A stretch of DNA of 64,000 nt from Rotaria sordida. Taxonomy: Eukaryota > Rotifera > Eurotatoria > Philodinida > Philodinidae. The position numbers and the translations under genes are program-made. Below are positions 55,117 to 64,000 of this stretch, piece by piece. The stretch's first letter is position 1; each line of letters begins with the position of its first letter. The notes beneath the pieces were generated by a model. It was not told the DNA's origin and searched no databases. It was given only the letters and a program-made list of their open reading frames with translations. Location: contig CAJNOL010000953.1 in assembly GCA_905250125.1 (NCBI GenBank), forward strand, positions 1-64,000, given 5' to 3'.

Positions 55117-58100
55117 ATGTCGATGATAACTAATGATGCAGAAAATATGCATTCAGCAAGTGCAATGAAGCAAAAAGATGATGAAATACTACCAGAGGAT
55201 CAATGTGACAGGATAAATTCACATACACCTGTTAGTGCGATCCAAGATACTAATGATCGATCGGAATCTTCAATAGAACAAATCGATCATCAGACACTCC
55301 TTGTTAATTCGACCTTGATCAATCAAATTCCAGATACTAACAATGTAATCGTTTATATATTGGATATTCCATCTGAAGCTGGTTTGCACGATGTTGAAAA
55401 AATAATTGAAAATCGTTTAAGAGCCTATCGTATTGAAGTAATTACGATTCAATATCACCCAAAACTCGGCATGGCTGTAATAATTTTGACAAAACACGAT
55501 GATAAGGAACGTCTTATCAAAGATATTGAATCAGTAGTACTTGATACGAAGACACAGACAATCGTATCATTTTCTGACGATATTAAGTATGTTTGCTATC
55601 TAGTTTTCGATAAGAATACGTTCAAAATTCCGTCTACTGAAGAAATAGCATCTAATTGGACGAAAATTTTCAAGATAACAGAAGCTCCGACGATTGAAAC
55701 AATTTCAATAGAATTTCCGAATATATTTTGCGTCACAATGCATTCATTTGATGAACTTATTCAAGCAGCAGAGATGTCGGTATTAAAAGTCAACGATTCA
55801 CTAGCGACTATTTACGCTGGGGCTACCTGTAGCTTTTTTGAGGATATACCACCAGATACTACGGATGAGAAAATTTTAGCTGCCATTGCTTCTCAGATTG
55901 GTGTTAGCGAACTTGAAAAATTTTCACTTTACGTACAGTTCAATAAACAGACAGCTAATGCCATCATTCTGGCGTCACATGTGGCTCGAAAATGGAATCA
56001 GCACTCTGCTTTAATATTCAATGGACAAAATTTATTAAAAAAGGACACTCTCGCCTATCGACTAGTTATTTCTCCAGTTCCTGAAAATTTCAATGTTGAT
56101 CATATTATCGAACACAAATTATTTAATAATAGCATTATGAGTTTTAAGCATACAAGAGATATTCTCATTGTAGAATTTGCTGACAAAGATATTTTTGAAA
56201 ATTGTTTATCAATTGGAGCCTTAAGAATAGATGATAATGTGATGAAAATTACACCTTACACCATTCTCAGCAATCCAGAACGTATTGAAATCAATGCCGA
56301 AAATTGGTATACGACCAAAATGTTCGATAATTTATCTAGCATCATGGAATACATAAATCGTCCACAACATCCCATATTTTTTTACAAATGGGATGAAAAA
56401 AGCTGGCTTGAAGAATTTAAAAAAATCGTACCAGATAATCAAAGTTCGAACAGTTATCGTAAACTATGCCAATTGCGAATTACAGTCATGCTAAATACTA
56501 TTGGAACGGTTCGGAAAAAAAGTTACATGACTAAAAATAAACAAGTAATACTAAACCCTAAATGCATGCAGACAATTATCTACAATCATAAATCGAAAAT
56601 ATCGAATGAAAAAATAGTTACAACACAAGAAATAAACGTGCGATATCCGTCGACATCAGTCAAAGTCATCAACGAAGATAATCTCGTTGTTTATCAAAGA
56701 TTGATCGAAAAAGGTTATCACCCCTTACTGCTAAACATGGCAGATCCGATTAATCCTGGTGGCGGTTATCGTAAAGGGAGTGCGGCACAAGAAGAAAGTT
56801 TTTTTCGTCGTTCAGACTATTATCAAAGTCTTGACTTAGAAATCGCTGATCTCAATCGATCTCAAAGATTCCATTGTACAGAGAAATGTACACTAGAAAG
56901 GTTACCATCTTATGGTAGACTTTATAGTATGGATGAATTTGGAGCTATTTACACATCAGGCATTACAGTATTTCGTCAGGCGGAGCCTAATGGTTATGCT
57001 TATATGGATGAACCTCTTTATAATGTCTGTTCAATTGCTATGGCTGCCTATCGAGAACCAAAATTAAAAAATAACACGACCGTCACAAACAAATATGCAG
57101 CAGGTACCTATAAGAAAATTGAAAATATATTTGCCATTGGTCATCACCATCAACATGATTCTCTCGTTTTGTCAGCATTCGGATGTGGTGCCTTTAAAAA
57201 TCCGCCTAGACACATAGCATTGCTTTTCAAGTCGGCTATTCAGAAATATGCTGGATATTTCAGAATTATTTATTTTGCTATAATTGATGATCATAATACA
57301 GGTCATACAGTCAATCCACAAGGCAATCTTCTTCCATTCAAACAAATACTCGACGGTTTTGTTGCGCAACCATCACATACAATATTTGTTAATAGTGCAA
57401 GAGGACCTTATCGTATTTTGGATAAACCAACCGACGAACAAATTACACTGAGTAGTGTTTGTGTTTTTGATCAGCCATCATGCTATTATGGTGCTAAATG
57501 CAACGATCTTCGAAATATTCAACATAATAAAGATTATTCCCATCCACCTCTGTGTCCCAATTCAGATAAAGCATTACCATGTAGCAGTTTAATCGATGAT
57601 GAAATTCATGCATATTGTTTTATTCATAGATTGAAATGCAAGAATGGTGGTGAGTGCAGCAATACGGATTCTGAACATCAAAATGAATATGATCATCCTG
57701 GATTTTGCAATGATCCAATTCGTTGTGGTGATATGAGTGCAGAACATCTTTTTGCCTATCGACATCTTCCTTCTTGTCAAGAAGGAGTCATGTGTTCGCA
57801 ATATCTAAAGAAAGATACAGAACATACAAACAAATTTCGTCATTTTAAAGCAATCTGCTCGTATGATAACTGTTGTGTGCGTTTTCATGACAAAAATCAT
57901 TTAGATAATACTATTCATTCATTTCGACCACCATGCTCTTTTACGCCTTATAATTGTCAAATATACGTTGAATATTTACAAAATAGATCGATCAAAAACA
58001 ACATTCCTCACGAAATAGAAAAGCACTGTCTTAATTATTCTCACATATGTCTATTTGGTAGACAATGTTACAATAAAACCGAACAACATTTGCAGACTTC

Positions 58101-60927
58101 AATTCATATTGCACGCAAATTTTGTCCAGATAGCAATCAATGTTCAAAACTTGATCAAGATGATCATTTAGAAACATTTTCTCATCCAGAGATTTTTGAT
58201 ATTCGTTGGCTGTGTAAATATCCAGGTTATCAATGTCCTAATCGATTGAATAATCAACACTTGAGAAAATATCGGCATAGTCGAAATCATAATCATGTTG
58301 GAGTAGCTAGATATAGTGGATTCAATACGTTAATTAATTTTTTTGAAAATCAAGCTAAACTCATTGAATCCATAAATAACCACTTCAATAAATTATCTTT
58401 AGATATACAAAAACCATCTTCAGAAATACTGAGTTGGGTTCGAGCTTTACAACCTGTCCATCGATGTCAACAACATGTGTTTGAATCGATTCTTCTTCAC
58501 AACCATGTGATGAGTCTTGATTACATGGAATCATTGAAATATCCACAGAATGTAATCAATGCAGTGCAACAGCACTATGAAGTACGTCGTATTTTATTTC
58601 ATTATAATAATCAAGCACTGAAAGAGCATATATTTGAATACATTGCAACAATAGTAAAATTGGTATTCACAGAAAAACAAGTAGGATCTTTCAATACACT
58701 ACCATCTTCAATAGACGATCCGAGTAAACAAAATCAACAATCTAAACTGCAGGATAGAATTCAAATGATTGAGAAGAAACTAAAACCAACTTTAAAAGAA
58801 AAGGAAATAAAAGATATTCATAGTTGTGCGACCAGAATAACTATGGCATCTATCAAGCTACATTCGAACCCGACAGGAATCCGCTATCATTCTGATCGAC
58901 AACTAGGCACAAATAAACAAGTTTTCAGCATTCTTGGACCGCATCGTGGTTATTACTATGGTGCGATAATTATCATCTTCAAACAAGAAATTATGCTTCA
59001 TCCAGATGCCGACTTCTCAATACAGGCTGCAACTTGGTTTCTCAACGGAAAAACATACAAAAACCGTCCGTGGATCAAAGACCCTCAGGAACAAGATGAA
59101 CGCATCAAACATTTTCATGCTTCAAAATTGCATTGTTCTGTTCCATTCTATGAGAATGCAGCTGCCATGGAGCTAATCGCTTTGACTGCTATCCATTTGC
59201 AATCGATGGAAATCGATCTAGATGATATCAAGCAACGTTGGATGAATATTGATTCGCATGAGGTATTCGAGAGTCATTTGCCTCAATTAATTCCATTGGA
59301 TTACATCGATCAAGTATACATACCGAAGAATGTATTTGAATCATTGTCATCGGATGCGCAAAAAAGAGCAAAGAATGCATTTAGAAACTCACTCATTATT
59401 ACTTCTCATGTCATTAGTCTAAGTTCGGGTCACTTGACGTATGATTCGACTCATATGGAATATGAACGATTCGTGTATAATGAAATAGATAAGAAAATCG
59501 ATCAAATAAGAAGGTCTACATGCATCTCAAAAGGCACGATGGTCACTATTCCGGCATCTAATTTTGAAAACCATATTCTTCTACCAATTACCATTTCTCA
59601 GTCGCACAATTTATATTGTGCTGATAAACATCAAGCATCAATCACTCCAGAGTTTATATTTATTTATTGGCAAGCAATGTATGGAGACATGATGTTGTCA
59701 ATATCGAATGAGATAATTCACATTACCGAAAAGCAACCAAATCTCCAATGCTTAATATGTTACATTGCTAAAGAACCGTCAAAAGACGTAGATGACTATT
59801 ATGAAGCATATTCTTATTTGAATAATGGTACCCCATTTCAACATGATACTAATGTTTGCAGTTTTAAATTGAAATCTAAATCAAATAGATTTTATCATGG
59901 TTGCAATACTGATGATTTTTATACATTTTGTTTGAAGATCAATCGAATAACAAACGAAGTAACATTATCTCATGCTGGTGCGAATAGTATATACAATCAT
60001 GAAAAGATTGAATATAAATTTAATACGAATGAATTAGATTTATCCAAAATCGATTTTATTCATGTTAGTGCCGGTGCACAAGATGTACCTGTACGTAATT
60101 TGACAATAAATCATGAACTAATATCTGAATTGCATCCATCATTTGATGAAGATTTTAAAATAGACACTTCTCATTTATTGCCTAAAATGAATGAAAACAG
60201 ATCGTGTTATGTTTCTACCGTTACTGCTCCTAGTAACTGTTATGTAACTACTTCTACAAATGATACTTTGAATGTTAATTCTGATGTTAACTCTACTACT
60301 AGTTCGTGTGATAATACGTCTGAACAGACTTGTGTACCGAATCCATACACTAAACCAAAAGTATCACTCGAAGTTTCGTTGAAACCGAGAAAATTAACTT
60401 GGTTGGATCGATTGAAGCGTTCAGTCTTTCATGCTAATTCCAATGTGCAAAAAAGAACAGTAAAGGGATTATATTATTCTTCAAATAATTCATTAAGTTC
60501 AACATTTGTATCACGGATTCCTTGCTCTCGTTCAATATATTGTCTAGATCAGAATTCTGAAGATCATATAAGGAATTTTTCACATCCTTGTCGTTATTCT
60601 GAACTTTGTCACAATCAAGACAATGAACCTCATCTCACACATGAGCACCACAACGTTCCAAAATGTTCTGTTGATGAAAACTGTCAACAGCAAACAGATC
60701 CTATTCACCGTGCACACTATCGGCACACAAATCTTTCTGATTACATGATACCATGTCATAGTCAACAAGCGTGTAACGATAAATCCTGGCAGCATCGATT
60801 GAATTATTTTCACGGTGAAAATTTGAGTGAAAATATGGGTAAGTTTCTTTTTTGACCATTATATTGATCTCTATGAAATAATAGTTTCTATTTGTTCATT
60901 CTAGCAACAAACAATCGAACAGAATAA
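55117..60927 (+). CDS. Giant PARG-PBZ zinc-finger protein, 1,914 aa, two exons
   Basis: Exon 1 is 55117-60838 and exon 2 is 60905-60927 (adds ATNNRTE), with a 66-nt intron. Residues 1-440 contain RRM-like alpha/beta segments (VIVYILDIPSEAGLHDVEKI). Residues about 450-765 are a microbial-type poly(ADP-ribose) glycohydrolase: NPGGGYRKGSAAQEESFF near 543 gives the GGG-x7-QEE catalytic signature, and a later LSAFGCGAFKNPP fits the ADP-ribose pocket. Residues about 780-1070 hold some nine C-x(4-5)-C-x(n)-H-x(3-5)-H fingers of PBZ type (CKNGGEC ... YDH), which in known proteins bind poly(ADP-ribose). Residues about 1245-1330 (NPTGIRYHSDRQLGTNK) belong to a domain I do not recognise. Four more fingers close the protein. 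It probably binds and removes ADP-ribose chains. The near-intronless structure is unlike its neighbours. Confidence 0.85.
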
Positions 60928-61578
60928 ATCAGGCTATAATTGCAAAAATGCATATGACTTTCTTTTAAATTTGACAATTAATATTCATTGATTCAAGATG
61001 AAATTGTCATAATCCATCTGGGAAAAGACATGAATACTTTTTGTACATATCAGAACATCTTGCTTAACATATTAACAATATCTTATTATTTTTAAAATCT
61101 AGAAATACGAATAAAAAAATTCCTTCTATCATTTTATGGATCACGAAATAAGTTGCAATAGCTTATTTAGGACACCAAAGAGATTTAGAAGAATTAGATA
61201 TCCTTACTAAAGTGAGGATAGTGGGAGAAAAGCTAGGATCATTTTCTCCTCATCGAAATCATTAAAAAATTTCTAACTCTCCAGAATTATAGAAAACTTC
61301 ATCATAAATTCTGGCAGAAGCTTATTTTTCAAGTACTGTTCATTATTTTTTTTCAGCAAATTGAAGGTATGAATGTAAGTAAGTGAAGATAAATTTCACT
61401 AGAACATCCATGTTCATAGCTATCCATACCTTCAAACAATCTATCGTCACACACTCACCTCCTGACAGCTCACTGATGATAATAGAAAGCGACTAAATCG
61501 TTAATCATTTAAGATGGCATTAGAATTTTCCATGCTCGCTATATGTATAGTGCTAATTATTAATGCTAGTTATACAGA
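60928..61578. other. Intergenic, no gene seen
   Basis: AT-rich. A possible small inverted pair (ATGAATGTAAG / CATACCTTCAAAC) near 61.4 kb; nothing else. Confidence 0.4.
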
Positions 61579-61644
61579 TGAGTGTGGGTGTGGATTTGAA
61601 TATCATTTATCATTCCGACCACCTACGCTCACACCCACACCCCG
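61579..61644. repeat. Telomere-like hairpin block 14
   Basis: GAGTGTGGGTGTGG, an AT-rich loop, then CCACCTACGCTCACACCCACACCCC. Confidence 0.8.
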
Positions 61645-61984
61645 TTTTTATATTGTATCATGAATTACAATGATATTGTAAACAACAACACGAATTTTAA
61701 TAATTATTTTATATAAACGCTATTTTCACTCGAAAAAAATTCTATCGCATTATTTAAACAATATAATTTTTGTTCATCATAATTTTGTGCTTCACATTAA
61801 GACTCTAATTTATGGATGAAACACTCACCAGATTGTTGATACAGCATTGAATAATAATCCAATCACAATAAATAATTAAACAATGATCATCTTTTTCGAC
61901 CAATATTGCTCGATTAATTAATTAAAATCATAGTGATTAAACGATGCTTATAGTCTTCTTCATGTTTATTTGAACTATAGTTAT

Positions 61985-62210
61985 TAGATGGTCATTTGGA
62001 TTAGATTTCTATATAGTTCTTTGCACCATAAATGGTCGTTTGTACTATACGATAATATGGTCATTTGAACTACGGTTAGCCAATGGTCATTTGCACCGCA
62101 GTTGTTATTCGGTCATTTGTACTATTGTTACTATGGGCATTTGTATCACAGTTACTGTAGGCATTTTAACCATATGGTCATTTGTACCATAGTTACGTGA
62201 ACATTTTGAC
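61985..62210. repeat. Minisatellite, about 26-33-bp unit, eight copies
   Basis: Units of ATGGTCATTTGTACTATAGTTA with variable spacing; the words GGTCATTTG and (G/A)CATTT(G/T) recur across the block. Confidence 0.75.
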
Positions 62211-62859
62211 CGTGTTTTCGACAGAAAGACAGACACAGGTGAATTTCGGTTTCTAGATCCTAGCCTTTCAGTCTAGGGAACAGAATTATTCTATTTCTTT
62301 AGGATACTTTATGTTAGAAATATAACCTTTTTTGCGATTATATTTATCTTATAAATCAAATCCTATATACTTTTTATTTATTTATGGATGCAAAAAAATA
62401 AAAAAGAAAAGATTGAATTTTCTAAGAATGAACCGAGGACGACAGTTTCTTAATAATCTTGTAGGAAGTAAGATCCTAATATATTTGTTACATAAAGTAG
62501 TCTAACGAAATCGAATTATTTTTCTTTAATTTCTAATAAAATAAATTAAAAAATGTAAATAATTTAAATTTAAAATGAATTTAAATTCTAATAGCTTTAT
62601 TTAAATTTAATATAAAGTTAACTTATGAAAAAAAAAATATTTAAATTTAAGAGAGAAACGAAACTTTCAATGCAGAAAGAGCGCACTTTCTAAAGTTTTT
62701 TTTTAATTTTTGTTTTTGTCTGTCAAAGCTGGAATTTCTTGAGATCTTCATGCCAACCATACGTCAAGGTTTTTATCATAAGAATCTCGATTTTTTATGA
62801 CGGAAGAAAGTCTAGCCGCAGATTTAATGAGAAAACTTCATCTTGAAAACAGCGCTATT
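62211..62859. other. Spacer, AT-rich
   Basis: About 62520-62660 is almost pure A+T with TTTAAATTTAA words. No gene seen. Confidence 0.4.
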
Positions 62860-63170
62860 TCATCAAACCGTGATCGCGTATAACAAAATCGCGGTGCAGA
62901 ATTATGTGAAAGTGTGGTATAGAAAAAGCGAGGTTCAGATTCTAAATACCGCGGTTTGACTAATCGTGGCATTCAACATCATCCAGAGAACGCGATTTAT
63001 GACAAAAATCTTCGCGGTATTAAAAGCCGAGAAAAGTCCCGATTTTAAATCCTGCGACTCAACCCTGCTACACCGAACTTTTTTCAAACCGCGGTATTTT
63101 GCGGTGTAAATACCGCGGTTTATTAACAAGAAACCGCAGTCATTACGAAAAGATCGTGGTTGATCGCGAT
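62860..63170. repeat. ACCGCGGT-rich repeat patch
   Basis: AAATACCGCGGTTT and related words (ATCGCGGTG, TCGCGGTATT, AACCGCGGTATTTTGCGG) recur in both orientations, with the tightest palindrome at 63086-63122. CG-rich words stand out in this AT-rich window. Confidence 0.65.
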
Positions 63171-63409
63171 TTTGATTTCAATTTTTTCCGTGGGTATAGT
63201 ATGCTTTCTCAACATCCACCAGATTTACATCCATTAATAATAACAAAAAGCTTAACAAGTTTTGAATTGATTAGTATTTGAATTAAATTAATTCCGATGA
63301 AATTACTTCTGCACGATCGATGAATTCTGAAAAATCGCAGCAACTAATATATATTATGTTAATTGATTTGCATGCGACTATAGTCTGTTCTCATTTTTTT
63401 CAGAATGAG

Positions 63410-64000
63410 TCAGATTTTTCTTGAATTGATCATCATGTTTTTATACCATTTGTGAGAGAAATAGCTGATGGGTATTGCCCAGATAATTAAGATTACAATT
63501 CCCAAAATAGATGCAATGATCAAATTTCGTCTACCTTGATTGATTTTATCATTAACTGTCCAAAGTAAATCATAAGGTTTCTTTATATTGAAATAACATT
63601 CGTAAACTTGATCAACCTGAAATAGAATGACAAACAATGAATTGTCGTCTTCTTGCTTCTACTCGACAAAATTATTTTTTGCCATGACAACTTTTACTCA
63701 CTTTATATTGGTTCATTGTTGCTTCAACTACATCTATAAACGTTTCATAGTTGTTTAGAAATATTTTTGAGCGTTTTTCGGATTCATTATCATTAAAATC
63801 GACCGTCCATACTGTTTGAAATTTTGCATTAATCCATTTCATAGCATCGGTCTCATAAACTTTATATTGAGTCGGTTGTTGAGTCTTTGGAAATTGAATA
63901 TATTTTTGATAACCAAAGTATAAACTCTTAGGGAACCAGATTAATAGTATAGTATTTGCTATTATGAATAATGTAATAATTGCAGCTGGGGTTTCTGAAT
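63410..64000 (-). CDS. Membrane protein of unknown family, C-terminal part (runs off the window)
   Basis: Two exons are visible: 64000-63702 (enters from outside, frame open) and 63616-63410, with an 85-nt intron (GTGAGT ... TTTCAG). One membrane helix lies near the window edge (AIITLFIIANTILLIWF) and one before the C-terminus (RNLIIASILGIVILIIWAIP). Between them is a domain of about 110 residues with MKWINAKFQTVWTVDFND and a YECYFNI motif. Two helices with a middle domain suggest a loop outside the membrane, perhaps part of a longer multi-helix protein. I do not recognise the family. Confidence 0.7.

Noticed and set aside
1..64000. CRISPR array, prokaryotic operon or integrated virus
   Set aside because: Tandem repeats here have no spacer structure; genes have spliceosomal introns; no viral gene was recognised. 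Retrotransposon or Athena-type reverse transcriptase coding was also looked for and not seen.

Overview
This AT-rich window is eukaryotic and most probably from a bdelloid rotifer. Three things point there: compact genes with many 49-85 nt GT-AG introns; typical bdelloid protein families (NAD:arginine ADP-ribosyltransferase with TPRs, F-box proteins, a RING-vWA protein, a MULE transposase with a FLYWCH finger); and many short blocks of TGTGGG-like sequence, which matches the telomere repeat I recall for the bdelloid Adineta vaga. The genus cannot be told from the sequence. Two N gaps show it is a scaffold.

Layout. 0-10 kb: the end of a TAP-like alpha/beta hydrolase broken by an in-frame stop, a small secreted cysteine-rich protein, a 0.6 kb fold-back repeat, a 1.18 kb hAT-type element with an 8-bp target duplication, a five-exon RING + vWA gene and an eight-exon neuronal-calcium-sensor-like gene. 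10-27 kb: repeat-rich, with a second, 2.7 kb hAT-type element with a perfect 8-bp duplication, a frameshifted ADP-ribosyltransferase-TPR gene, a PAPS sulfotransferase, a hAT transposase relic, a second fold-back and a GNAT acetyltransferase. 28-32 kb: a UAS-PARP fusion and an F-box gene. 32-40 kb: small transposon-like elements, a MULE with its own (frameshifted) transposase, and two related genes of unknown family. 40-55 kb: mostly repeats (a decayed tandem array of about 80-bp units, a 665-nt near-perfect palindrome, other inverted repeats), an ADP-ribosyltransferase with a dynein-light-chain-like tail, an LDL-receptor-class-A relic and an F-box gene cut off at a telomere-like block. 55-64 kb: a 1,914-residue protein combining microbial-type PARG with PBZ-like zinc fingers, minisatellites, and the end of a membrane protein.

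Two themes stand out. First, four separate genes write, probably read and probably erase ADP-ribose: two R-S-ExE transferases, one PARP and one PARG/PBZ protein. Each has an uncommon fusion partner. Second, about fourteen short telomere-like blocks are scattered through the window. Most are hairpins with the G-rich strand first and the C-rich strand second, the orientation of two chromosome ends joined tip to tip, yet at least six share a loop sequence, so they look like a dispersed family. Several DNA transposons also share one design: short terminal inverted repeats followed by many tandem copies of a short motif.

Gene models were joined by eye from reading frame and splice signals. No database search was possible.
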